From Rhizobium sp. CF080 (GTDB taxonomy: Bacteria; Pseudomonadota; Alphaproteobacteria; Rhizobiales; Rhizobiaceae): 64,000 nt of DNA. A program made the translations under genes and the position numbers. Below are positions 34,108 to 43,424 of the stretch, in pieces. Within the stretch, counting starts at the first letter, position 1. The number at the start of each line of letters is the position of its first letter. The notes under the pieces were generated by a model. It worked only from the letters and a program-made list of their open reading frames with translations, ran no database searches and was not told where the DNA came from. The stretch lies in contig NZ_AKKC02000009.1 in the NCBI RefSeq assembly GCF_000282095.2, positions 310,001-374,000 on the forward strand, in the 5' to 3' direction.

Positions 34108-34132
34108 GGAACCTTTTACGCCTGTCGCCGTT
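34108..34132 (+). promoter_or_regulatory. EcfG (RpoE2)-type promoter before microprotein gene
   Basis: GGAAC (34108-34112), 16 bp spacer, CGTT (34129-34132): an exact match to the alphaproteobacterial general stress sigma factor consensus. The ATG of the first 24-residue protein is 30 bp downstream with an AAAGGAGA ribosome site between. Confidence 0.8.
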
Positions 34133-34161
34133 CAATTTCACGACATCAAAAGGAGAACGTC

Positions 34162-34236
34162 ATGAACAGCATCGTTTGGTTGGTCGGCGCGGTCGTCATT
34201 GTCATCGCCGTGCTGAATCTCGTCGGGTTTGCTTGA
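34162..34236 (+). CDS. 24-residue membrane microprotein, copy 1
   Basis: A complete 24-codon frame reading M-N-S-I-V-W-L-V-G-A-V-V-I-V ... ending G-F-A. Almost all residues are hydrophobic, which fits one transmembrane helix with virtually no soluble domain. It has a strong AAAGGAGA ribosome site 7 bases upstream and an exact EcfG-type promoter. A near-identical second copy follows 64 bp later, which supports real coding. Such short hydrophobic proteins are known in rhizobia but lack a described role. Possible functions are membrane-stress adaptation or regulation of a membrane partner (inference). Confidence 0.75.
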   Translation: MNSIVWLVGAVVIVIAVLNLVGFA

Positions 34237-34300
34237 TTTATTGAATGAATCCAATCGGAAGCCTTGCTTCCACCTGGTGTGAACTGAAAAGGAGACAGTC

Positions 34301-34375
34301 ATGAACAGCATCGTATGGCTCGTTGGAGCCGTCGTCATCGTTCTCGCCGTTCTGTCCTTCATCGGCATAGCCTGA
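34301..34375 (+). CDS. 24-residue membrane microprotein, copy 2
   Basis: Tandem paralogue of the preceding gene: the first 14 residues are identical, and differences are limited to the C-terminal half (I/L, N-L-V-G-F versus S-F-I-G-I). It starts at 34301 after A-A-A-A-G-G-A-G-A, the same ribosome-site context as copy 1. No separate EcfG motif was found before it, so it is probably cotranscribed. A strong terminator follows 26 bp after the stop, closing the two-gene unit. Confidence 0.75.
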   Translation: MNSIVWLVGAVVIVLAVLSFIGIA

Positions 34376-34401
34376 TCGGTGAGAAGCAAAGCTGGAGAAT
34401 C

Positions 34402-34440
34402 AATAAGGCGCCGTCCCCTAAGGATCGGCGCCTTATTTTT
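34402..34440 (+). terminator. Intrinsic terminator of the microprotein unit
   Basis: A 12 bp perfect stem (AATAAGGCGCCG and its complement, 34402-34413 and 34426-34437) with a 12 nt loop and a run of T ending at 34440. It also lies before the end of treY on the opposite strand, and could serve both. Confidence 0.9.
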
Positions 34441-34469
34441 GTGGGCGGCTCTTTCGACGTGTCGGCGGA

Positions 34470-37013
34470 TCATTCCGCCAGCAGAAGCGCGAAGGGGTGA
34501 TCGGCGAACACCCCGTTGATCGTGATGTGGTCCTTGGGGTCGATCACCTTGCCGGTGCAGACGTCGCGGTAGCGGCGATGGCCCAGCTGTTCGGGCAGGG
34601 CGATCTCGGTTTCCGCCCAGCGTTCGGAGCGTGAGGGGGCAAACCCAGTGTGGAGCGCGCTGAACACCAGCCGCGGGACGATGACGATGAAGGCATCGTC
34701 CATGTCGGCGCGGGCGAAGGCAATGACGTTGTCGGCGCGCTTGCCCGATGCCGCGAGGGGGAGGTATTCGCCCCTGCGAAACAGTGTCGGTGCCTCTTGG
34801 CGAACGCGCAGCAGGGTGGCGATGACATGCTGTTTCAGCCGGCCGCTCAGCCATTCTTCCTCCTGCGTGGAGGTCAGTTTTTCCCTCTCCGACAGCCGTT
34901 GCTGTAGCATGTCGAAATCCGGTTCGCGGCGGTTGTCCGGGTCGACGAGGCTCAAGTCGAGGCTTTCGCTGCCCTGGTAGATATCCGGCACGCCGGGGGC
35001 CGCCAGCTTGATGATCGTCTGGGCGATGCCGTTTACCAGGCCGGCGCGGATGAACGGGCCGAGCGTGTCGGCGAAGTCCGTGAGAAAAGCCTGGTTGTCA
35101 GGGGAGAGGAGCGTGCGGGCATAGTCCATGACCGCCTTCTCGTAGGCTTCGTTGGGATCGCCCCAGTTGGTACGCAGTTTTGCCTCACGCAGCGCCTTTT
35201 CGACATAGGCGAGGAAACGTGTCTCCAGCGCTTTCAGGCCTGCCGCGTCTTCCCCGTAGAGATCGTTCGGCCATGCGCCGGCCAGCGCCTGGTAGAGCAT
35301 CCATTCGACAGCCGGCTCCGGCGCCGGGCCGTCATCAAGTACCTGTACAGAGTGGCCGTTGATCTTGCGCCAGCGGGTCACGGCATCGGCCCAGAGCTCG
35401 GGTGCCTCGGTGATCGCGTAGAGCCGGGCGCGGGCATCCTCGCCGCGCTTGGTGTCATGGGTCGAGGTGCCGGACAGCGCATCGGGCTGCTTTTCCAGCC
35501 GCGTCCGCATTTCCGTGTGGAAACGGTCGAGAGAGAAGGGGCGGGGCAGGGGCTCGGCTCCGACCTCGTTCAGCGCCAGCGCCATGTGCTGCCGGAAGAA
35601 CAGCGTGTCCTCCACCGATTTTGCCATCAGCGGACCGGTGAGCTGCTGGAACCGGGTGCGGAAGATCGACGCCTTGCCGCCCGCCGCTTGTTCGACATCG
35701 CCGACCAGGATGCGTTCGAGGAAGGCGAGCGCCGTATCCTCCGGCGGGTTCGGGCCGTTGCGCACCTTGTCGAGAACCTTTGCCAGCATCTCCCGGCCCT
35801 CGGGCGGAATGCCCTCCCGCGTGCCATAGGTGCGGTAGACCGGGAAGGTGACCAGCAGCTCCCGCAGCGCCGACTTCACAGCCGCTTCCGAGAGGGCGGA
35901 TTCGCGGTCCTCGGTGGGCTGGATCTGCATCGCGATATTCAAGAGCGTCGAGACCTCGCCGGCGAAATTGTTGTCGGCCATCAAGAGTTTCGCGGCCCGC
36001 AGCTCGGCTTCCATATCGACCGGCCGGCCGGCAACCTTTTCATACGCGCCTCGAAGGTCGTCCAGCTTTCGGCCATCGACCAGCGCGTCACTCACGGCTG
36101 CGATGAACTCGTAACCCGTCGTGCCGGAGATCGGCCAGTCGGCCGGGATCTGCTCGCCCTCGCCAAGGATCTTTTCGACGGTGATGTAGCAGTCCGGCCC
36201 GGCCTCGTGCCGCAGGCGCTCAAGATAACCCTTCGGGTCGGCAAGGCCGTCGACATGATCGACGCGCAGCCCATCGACCTTGCCGCTATGGACGAGTTCG
36301 AGGATCAGCCGGTGGGTATCGTCGAACACGGTGCCGTCCTCCACCCGCATGCCGGCAAGCCCGGTGATCTCGAAGAAACGGCGGTAAGAGAGTTCGCGGG
36401 GCGCATCCCGCCAGGACATCAGCCGGTAGGGCTGCTGGTCGTGCAGTTTGGCAATCGCGGCGCGATCGGTAACTTTCAGCACCTCTTCCTGGCGGCCGGC
36501 GTAACTCGCCGGTGCCAGCGGATAAAGCGTGTCGTAGTAGGCGAGCGCGGGCTTGCCGGTCTTCGGATCAGCCTTGAGGGAAATCTCCCCGGCTTCCACT
36601 ACCTTCTCAAACGTATCGCCGAGGAAGGGCAGGGTCAGGGATCTGGTCCAGTCGATATCGAAATGGCGGGCATATCTGCTCTTCTCGCCATTCTCGACGA
36701 CATCGCGCCACCAGGGATTTTCGAGCGATGCGGCCATGTGGTTCGGGACGATGTCGAGGATCAGGCCAAGGCCTTCGGCCTTCAATGCCTTCACCATCCG
36801 CTCGAAACCGTCGCGGCCGCCGATCGCTGGGTCGATCTCGTTGGCGTCGGTCACGTCGTAGCCGTGGGTGGAACCGGTCGTGGCGGTGAAGATCGGCGAG
36901 GCGTAGAGGTGGCTGATGCCGAGCCGCTTCAGATAGGGCACCAGGCTGCTTGCCCGATCGAAGGTCATGCCGTTGCGGAACTGGATGCGATAGGTGGCGG
37001 TCGGAATCATCAT
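34470..37013 (-). CDS. treY: Malto-oligosyltrehalose synthase
   Basis: An 847-residue GH13-family enzyme that isomerises the reducing-end maltose of malto-oligosaccharides to trehalose. Family segments seen are T-Y-R-I-Q-F-R-N-G-M at the N-terminus, I-L-D-I-V-P-N-H-M-A, the catalytic region G-L-R-V-D-H-V-D-G-L-A-D-P and a T-S-T-H-D-T-K-R-G-E-D motif. The start overlaps the treZ stop (ATGA), so the pair is translationally coupled. It makes maltooligosyl-trehalose, which TreZ then cleaves. Confidence 0.95.
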   Translation of the reverse strand: MMIPTATYRIQFRNGMTFDRASSLVPYLKRLGISHLYASPIFTATTGSTHGYDVTDANEIDPAIGGRDGFERMVKALKAEGLGLILDIVPNHMAASLENPWWRDVVENGEKSRYARHFDIDWTRSLTLPFLGDTFEKVVEAGEISLKADPKTGKPALAYYDTLYPLAPASYAGRQEEVLKVTDRAAIAKLHDQQPYRLMSWRDAPRELSYRRFFEITGLAGMRVEDGTVFDDTHRLILELVHSGKVDGLRVDHVDGLADPKGYLERLRHEAGPDCYITVEKILGEGEQIPADWPISGTTGYEFIAAVSDALVDGRKLDDLRGAYEKVAGRPVDMEAELRAAKLLMADNNFAGEVSTLLNIAMQIQPTEDRESALSEAAVKSALRELLVTFPVYRTYGTREGIPPEGREMLAKVLDKVRNGPNPPEDTALAFLERILVGDVEQAAGGKASIFRTRFQQLTGPLMAKSVEDTLFFRQHMALALNEVGAEPLPRPFSLDRFHTEMRTRLEKQPDALSGTSTHDTKRGEDARARLYAITEAPELWADAVTRWRKINGHSVQVLDDGPAPEPAVEWMLYQALAGAWPNDLYGEDAAGLKALETRFLAYVEKALREAKLRTNWGDPNEAYEKAVMDYARTLLSPDNQAFLTDFADTLGPFIRAGLVNGIAQTIIKLAAPGVPDIYQGSESLDLSLVDPDNRREPDFDMLQQRLSEREKLTSTQEEEWLSGRLKQHVIATLLRVRQEAPTLFRRGEYLPLAASGKRADNVIAFARADMDDAFIVIVPRLVFSALHTGFAPSRSERWAETEIALPEQLGHRRYRDVCTGKVIDPKDHITINGVFADHPFALLLAE

Positions 37014-38821
37014 GCGGCGTCTCCCGCGGTTCCGGCGCGGACGAGGACGGAATTGGGCGGCAGGTCCTTCACCTGTTCAGGCCATGCAAAGATCACCTTG
37101 CCGGGCATGTCCGGCAGCGCCTGCGCCTTCTCGCCGATATTGATCGCCATCGAGAGCGTGCCTTTCGGAAAATTCCACGATACGGCAAGGAAACCCCTGT
37201 CGGTCCTCAGCACCTTGCCGGAGCGACCGCCCGCGGAGCCGAGCAGGGGGACGACGATCTCCCGCCGCAGCTTCAGCAGCGTCCTCGTCAATTCCAGCCA
37301 GTCCTTGCCATTAGCCGATTCCAGCTTCTTCCAGTCGAGCCTCGATACATCGAAGGTCTTTCTGGCGTTCGGGTCGGGAACGGTCTCACCCTCGTGGCCG
37401 GCATGGCCTTCAAACTCCCGGCGGCGGCCATCGCGCACCGCTTTCGCGAGATCGCCATGGAAATCGGTGAAGAACAGGAAGGGGTTGGTCTCGCCATATT
37501 CCTCGCCCATGAAGAGGAGCGGGATATGCGGCGAGAGGAGAAGCATGGCGAGCAGCGACTTCACCTTGTCGGGGCCGGCGAGTTCGATCAGCCTTTCGCC
37601 CTCGGCGCGGTTGCCGACCTGGTCGTGGTTCTGGATGAAATCGACGAAGGCGACCGGCGGCTGATCGAGGCTCGAAACGCCTCGCTTTTTGCGGCTCTGG
37701 TGCGAGACCTCGCCCTGATAGGCAAAACCTTCGGCGAGCGCCCGCGCCACCAGCTTCTCAGGTTCCTTTGCGAAGTCCCTGTAGTAGCCATGCGTTTCGC
37801 CGGTCGCAAAAACGTGCGCTGCGTTGTGGAGGTCGTCGTTCCATTCGGCGGTGAAGAGCGGCGCCTTGCCGTCCTCGTCGCGGGGATGCAGGAAAGTGAC
37901 GTTGCGGGCGTCCTCGGTCGTCAGATGGATGGCGCGTTCGGGGATCTCGGCGCGGATGCGTTCGGCGATCTCGACCAGTACATGTTTTTCCGATGAATCC
38001 TCGATCTGGTCGATGGCGTCGAAACGCAGCCCGTCTAGGTGGAATTCTTCCAGCCAGTAGAGCGCGCATTCGGTGATGTAACGCCGCACCGGCTCGACGT
38101 CATACGCGATCGCAGCGCCCCAGGGCGTCATCTTTTGCCTGTGGAAGAAGTCGGGCGCCAGAAGCGGCAGATAATTGCCTTCCGGGCCGAAATGGTTGAG
38201 CACGAGGTCAAGCACCACCGTCAGCCCATGACCATGGGCGGCGTCGATAAACGCCTTGAAATCCTCCGGCGCGCCGTAGGCGGCATGTGGCGCATAGAGG
38301 AGAACGCCGTCATAACCCCAGCCGCGATTGCCGCCGAAATGGGCGACCGGCATGACCTCGATCATGGTGACGCCCATTTCGGCGAGATGGGGCAGCTTGT
38401 CGATCGCGGCGCGGAACGTGCCTTGCTCGGTAAAGGTGCCGATATGGATTTCGTAGACGACCGTTTCCTCCCAGGGTTGGCCCTGCCATTCGGGATGCTG
38501 CCATGTGTAGCTGGTCGGATCGATCACCAGCGAGGGACCGTTGACGCTGTCCTTCTGGCCGCGCGAGGCAGGATCGGGCACCACCATGCCGTCGGCGAGC
38601 ACATAGGCATATTCCGCTCCGGGAGCGATGCCGGTGGCGAGCAGCTCGAACCAGCCGTCGTCGGTGCGGGTCATTTCCGTATCGTCGCCGTTCAGCCTCA
38701 GCGTTACGCTCTTCTGGCCCGGTGCCCAGAGCCGGAACCGCACCTCGCCGGCAGCGACATATTCGGCTCCCCATGTCTTTGGAAACGCCCGATACTCGGT
38801 GACGGCATTGAGTTCCGACAT
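37010..38821 (-). CDS. treZ: Malto-oligosyltrehalose trehalohydrolase
   Basis: A 603-residue GH13 enzyme with an N-terminal CBM48-like domain (W-G-A-E-Y ... V-R-F-R-L-W-A-P), then the catalytic barrel with the D-G-L-R-F-D-A-I-D nucleophile segment and H-L-T-T-E-D. It releases free trehalose from the TreY product. The ATG at 38821 is preferred because an exact EcfG promoter lies 33 bp upstream; a longer frame would run through that promoter. No treX, glgP or treS gene is in the window. Confidence 0.95.
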   Translation of the reverse strand: MSELNAVTEYRAFPKTWGAEYVAAGEVRFRLWAPGQKSVTLRLNGDDTEMTRTDDGWFELLATGIAPGAEYAYVLADGMVVPDPASRGQKDSVNGPSLVIDPTSYTWQHPEWQGQPWEETVVYEIHIGTFTEQGTFRAAIDKLPHLAEMGVTMIEVMPVAHFGGNRGWGYDGVLLYAPHAAYGAPEDFKAFIDAAHGHGLTVVLDLVLNHFGPEGNYLPLLAPDFFHRQKMTPWGAAIAYDVEPVRRYITECALYWLEEFHLDGLRFDAIDQIEDSSEKHVLVEIAERIRAEIPERAIHLTTEDARNVTFLHPRDEDGKAPLFTAEWNDDLHNAAHVFATGETHGYYRDFAKEPEKLVARALAEGFAYQGEVSHQSRKKRGVSSLDQPPVAFVDFIQNHDQVGNRAEGERLIELAGPDKVKSLLAMLLLSPHIPLLFMGEEYGETNPFLFFTDFHGDLAKAVRDGRRREFEGHAGHEGETVPDPNARKTFDVSRLDWKKLESANGKDWLELTRTLLKLRREIVVPLLGSAGGRSGKVLRTDRGFLAVSWNFPKGTLSMAINIGEKAQALPDMPGKVIFAWPEQVKDLPPNSVLVRAGTAGDAA

Positions 38822-38853
38822 GCTGGTCAGCCCCTGGTTGAGAGAGACCGGCA

Positions 38854-38878
38854 AACGGTCGAAGTCGCTTCCGGTTCC
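38854..38878 (-). promoter_or_regulatory. EcfG (RpoE2)-type promoter of treZY
   Basis: On the minus strand GGAAC (38878-38874), 16 bp, CGTT (38857-38854), an exact consensus match with the -10 about 32 bp before the treZ ATG. Trehalose synthesis is a known output of the alphaproteobacterial general stress response. Confidence 0.85.
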
Positions 38879-39009
38879 ATTGTGGGGCACGGGCGCAATA
38901 AAATTGCGCGGGGGAGCAACAAATAACAAGTTCCAGGGAGTGGTCGGCGGCCCGGTTCAGTCCTAATTTAGTAAGTATATGCAGGCGGTTTCGGGGAGGA
39001 GATCAGTGC

Positions 39010-40140
39010 ATGCTGACTGAGGAGGAAGAGCTTATCCGCTCGACTGCCGCGGAGTTTTCCCGGGAGGTCTTGAAACCGGGCGCGGCCGCGCGTGACAAGT
39101 CGCACGCGATCGAGCCGGACGTGCTGAAACAGCTCGGCGAGCTCGGTTTCCTCGGCATGCGGACGGCGGAGGAATGGGGCGGCGTCGGCTGTTCCTATGT
39201 CGCCTATGCGAGCGCGCTGATGGAGATCGCGGCGGGCGACGGCGCGGTCTCGACGCTGGTCAGCGTCCACAATTCTCCGGTCTGCTCCCTCCTCGACATG
39301 CATGCTTCCGACGACCAGAAGGAACGGTTCCTCAGGCCGCTCGCCGAAGGCCGCCATATCGGCGCCTTTGCGCTGACCGAGGCCGATACCGGCTCGGATG
39401 CCGCCGCCATCCGCACCCGCGCGGTGAGGGACGGCAGCGACTATGTCATCAACGGCTCGAAGATGTTCATTACCTCCGGCAAGATCGCCGGCACGGTGAT
39501 CATCTTCGCGGTTACCGATCCCAGCGCCGGCAAGCGCGGCATCTCCGCCTTCGTCACCGCGACGGATGTGCCTGGATTTTCGATCTCCAAGGTCGAGGAC
39601 AAGCTCGGCCAGAAGGCTTCGGACACCGCGGCCCTGATGTTCGACAATATGCGCGTTCCCGAAAGCCAGCGGATCGGTGCCGAAGGCGCCGGTTTGAAGA
39701 TCGCGCTGTCGGGGCTGGAGGCGGGCCGGATCGGCATCGCAGCCCAATGCGTCGGCATGGCGCAGGCCGCCTTCGACGTGGCGCTCACCTATGCCAAGGA
39801 GCGCAAGACTTTTGGAAAGCTGCTTCTCGACCACCAGGCGGTCGCCTTTCGGCTGGCGGATGCAAAAACCCAGATCGAGGCGGCGCGGCAGCTCGTGCTG
39901 CATGCGGCAAGGCTGAAGGATCGCGGCGAGCCCTGCCTGGACGAGGCCTGCATGGCAAAACTGTTTGCCTCCGAAATGGCGGAAAAGGTCTGTTCGGCGG
40001 CGATCCAGACGCTCGGCGGCTACGGCTATATTTCCGATTTCCCGGTCGAGCGCATCTATCGCGATGTCCGCGTCTGCCAGATCTACGAGGGCACGTCCGA
40101 CATCCAGAAGATCATCATCGCCCGCGGCCTGGCGAACTGA
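39010..40140 (+). CDS. Acyl-CoA dehydrogenase family protein
   Basis: A 376-residue acyl-CoA dehydrogenase, oxidising short or branched acyl-CoA thioesters with FAD and electron-transferring flavoprotein. Visible are [11 protein letters not shown], the F-I-T-S-G-K-I-A-G substrate-site segment, V-E-D-K-L-G and the catalytic-Glu motif I-Y-E-G-T-S-D-I-Q near the end. It heads the series acd-SDR-bkd, so isobutyryl- or 2-methylbutyryl-CoA from valine, isoleucine or leucine is the likely substrate. ATG at 39010 has an A-G-G-A-G region nearby. Confidence 0.93.
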   Translation: MLTEEEELIRSTAAEFSREVLKPGAAARDKSHAIEPDVLKQLGELGFLGMRTAEEWGGVGCSYVAYASALMEIAAGDGAVSTLVSVHNSPVCSLLDMHASDDQKERFLRPLAEGRHIGAFALTEADTGSDAAAIRTRAVRDGSDYVINGSKMFITSGKIAGTVIIFAVTDPSAGKRGISAFVTATDVPGFSISKVEDKLGQKASDTAALMFDNMRVPESQRIGAEGAGLKIALSGLEAGRIGIAAQCVGMAQAAFDVALTYAKERKTFGKLLLDHQAVAFRLADAKTQIEAARQLVLHAARLKDRGEPCLDEACMAKLFASEMAEKVCSAAIQTLGGYGYISDFPVERIYRDVRVCQIYEGTSDIQKIIIARGLAN

Positions 40141-40151
40141 GGAGGACGGGC

Positions 40152-40919
40152 ATGCGCATAGACGGCGGAAACTTTCTGGTGACCGGCGCCGCTTCCGGCC
40201 TTGGTCTCGCGACAGCTAAAATGCTTGTCGAAGCTGGCGGTTGCGTGGCTTTGCTCGACCTTGATGAAACGAGCGGTCGGGCAAAAGCCGAGGAGCTCGG
40301 CAAGGGCACGATCTTCGTGAAGACGGATGTCCGCAGCGGCGAAGCGGTCGAGAATGCGGTCGCCCGCGCGGAGGCCGCCAACGGCCCGATCCACGGGGCC
40401 ATCTGCTGCGCCGGCATCGCGCCGTCGGAAAAGGTGCTCGGCAAACAGGGCGTCCATGCGCTGGAAAGCTTTGCCCGGGCGCTGGAGATCAACACGATCG
40501 GCACGTTCAACGTGATCCGGCTGGCGGCGCAGGCGATCACGAGAACCGAGCCGAACGAGGAGGGCGAGCGCGGCGTGCTGGTCGCCACCGCCTCGGTCGC
40601 CGCCTATGACGGGCAGATCGGGCAGGCGGCCTATTCTGCGTCCAAGGCGGCGGTGGCCGGCATGACGCTGCCGATCGCCCGGGAACTGGCCCGCGACGGC
40701 ATCCGCATGATGACGATCGCGCCCGGCATATTCGAGACGCCGATGATGGCCGGATTTTCCGACGAGGTGCGTGCCTCGTTGGCCAAATCGGTGCCGTTTC
40801 CGCCGCGGCTCGGGCGTCCGGCCGAATTCGCGCGGCTGGTGCGCGACATTATCGAAAACCCGATGCTGAACGGCGAAGTGATCCGCCTCGACGGAGCGCT
40901 GCGGATGGCGCCGCGTTGA
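40152..40919 (+). CDS. SDR, 3-hydroxyacyl-CoA dehydrogenase type 2-like
   Basis: A 255-residue classical SDR with the T-G-A-A-S-G-L-G cofactor motif, C-A-G-I-A-P and an intact S-Y-K triad (A-S-V-A-A-Y, then Y-S-A-S-K). The sequence pattern [14 protein letters not shown] at the end is typical of 17-beta-HSD10/3-hydroxy-2-methylbutyryl-CoA dehydrogenase-like enzymes. It follows the acyl-CoA dehydrogenase by 11 bp, consistent with isoleucine-type oxidation of 2-methylacyl-CoA derivatives. Confidence 0.92.
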   Translation: MRIDGGNFLVTGAASGLGLATAKMLVEAGGCVALLDLDETSGRAKAEELGKGTIFVKTDVRSGEAVENAVARAEAANGPIHGAICCAGIAPSEKVLGKQGVHALESFARALEINTIGTFNVIRLAAQAITRTEPNEEGERGVLVATASVAAYDGQIGQAAYSASKAAVAGMTLPIARELARDGIRMMTIAPGIFETPMMAGFSDEVRASLAKSVPFPPRLGRPAEFARLVRDIIENPMLNGEVIRLDGALRMAPR

Positions 40920-40933
40920 ACGACTGATTTTGA

Positions 40934-42190
<1,257 letters not shown>

Positions 42191-42221
42191 GGATGGCTGT
42201 TCTTAGATGTCTTCGCCCTTG

Positions 42222-42350
42222 GCTCCCCCTCATCCGCCTGCCGGCACCTTCTCCCCGCTGGGGAGAAGAGGATATGCCGCGCGGCCTCCGATCCTCCTCT
42301 CCCCAGCGGGGAGAGGGTGGCCGAGCAAAGCGGAGGCCGGGTGAGGGGGC
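42222..42350. repeat. Nested-hairpin intergenic repeat inside the bkd operon
   Basis: A ~129 bp palindromic element. The outer ends (GCTCCCCCTCATCCG and C-G-G-G-T-G-A-G-G-G-G-G-C) are imperfect inverted copies. Inside are two perfect hairpins, TTCTCCCC-GCT-GGGGAGAA and CTCTCCCC-AGC-GGGGAGAG, which are themselves complementary. The same architecture is found at 61597-61771. It resembles the RIME-type mosaic elements of Rhizobiaceae and is probably non-coding. Confidence 0.85.
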
Positions 42351-42407
42351 TGCTTGCTCCGGCCTTGAGATCGCTTGTTCCGGCGTTTCAGCATCGGAGG
42401 CCCTCCC

Positions 42408-43421
42408 ATGCCGCGCATGACGATGATTGAGGCGATCCGCAGTGCCATGGACGTCTCCATGGAGCGCGACGACGACGTGGTCGTGTTCGGTGAGGATGTC
42501 GGCTATTTCGGCGGCGTCTTCCGCGGCACGCAGGGCCTGCAGCAGAAATACGGCAAGACGCGCTGCTTCGATGCGCCGATCAACGAATCCGGCATCGTGG
42601 GTGCCGCGATCGGCATGGCGGCCTATGGGCTGAAACCCTGCGTCGAGATTCAGTTCGCCGATTACATGTATCCGGCCTACGACCAGCTCACCCAGGAAGC
42701 GGCGCGGCTGCGCTATCGCTCCAACGGCGATTTCACCTGTGGCATCACCGTGCGGATGCCAACCGGCGGCGGCATCTTTGGCGGGCAGACGCACAGCCAG
42801 AGCCCGGAGGCGCTGTTCACCCATGTCTGCGGATTGCAGGTGGTGGTGCCCTCCAATCCCTATGATGCCAAGGGCCTGCTGATCGCCTCGATCGAGAACC
42901 CGGATCCGGTGATTTTTCTCGAACCGAAGCGGCTCTATAACGGCCCGTTCGATGGCCATCACGACCGGCCGGTGACATCCTGGGCCGGGCATCCGCTCGG
43001 CGAGGTGCCGGCAGAGCACTATGTCGTGCCGCTGGGCAAGGCCGTGGTGCGGCGGCCTGGTTCGGCGGTCACCGTGCTCGCCTACGGCACGATGGTGCAT
43101 GTGGCCGAAGCGACTGCTGAGGAGACCGGCATCGATGCCGAGGTGATCGACCTGCGCACCCTGATGCCGCTCGATCTCGACACCATTGTCACCTCGGTGA
43201 AGAAGACCGGTCGGTGCCTGGTGGTGCACGAGGCGACGCTCACCTCCGGCTTTGGCGCGGAGCTGGCGGCGCTGGTGCAGGAGCATTGCTTCTACCATCT
43301 CGAAGCGCCGGTCATCCGGGTTGCCGGCTGGGACACACCTTATCCGCATGCGCAGGAGTGGGATTATTTTCCCGGGCCGGCCCGCGTCGGCCGGGCGCTG
43401 CGCGACATGATGGAGGCCTGA
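42408..43421 (+). CDS. bkdA2: Branched-chain 2-oxoacid dehydrogenase E1 beta subunit
   Basis: A 337-residue E1-beta (transketolase central and C-terminal type) beginning M-P-R-M-T-M-I-E-A-I-R-S. The conserved N-terminal G-E-D-V-G-Y-F-G-G-V-F-R and the C-terminal V-H-E-A-T-L-T-S-G-F-G-A-E blocks are seen. A GGAGG site precedes ATG 42408. It ends 3 bp before bkdB. Confidence 0.95.
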   Translation: MPRMTMIEAIRSAMDVSMERDDDVVVFGEDVGYFGGVFRGTQGLQQKYGKTRCFDAPINESGIVGAAIGMAAYGLKPCVEIQFADYMYPAYDQLTQEAARLRYRSNGDFTCGITVRMPTGGGIFGGQTHSQSPEALFTHVCGLQVVVPSNPYDAKGLLIASIENPDPVIFLEPKRLYNGPFDGHHDRPVTSWAGHPLGEVPAEHYVVPLGKAVVRRPGSAVTVLAYGTMVHVAEATAEETGIDAEVIDLRTLMPLDLDTIVTSVKKTGRCLVVHEATLTSGFGAELAALVQEHCFYHLEAPVIRVAGWDTPYPHAQEWDYFPGPARVGRALRDMMEA

Positions 43422-43424
43422 GAC

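Noticed and set aside
35352-37664. 770-codon plus-strand open frame
   Set aside because: Antisense to treY and treZ, with no recognisable domain and a His/Arg/Ala-biased composition.
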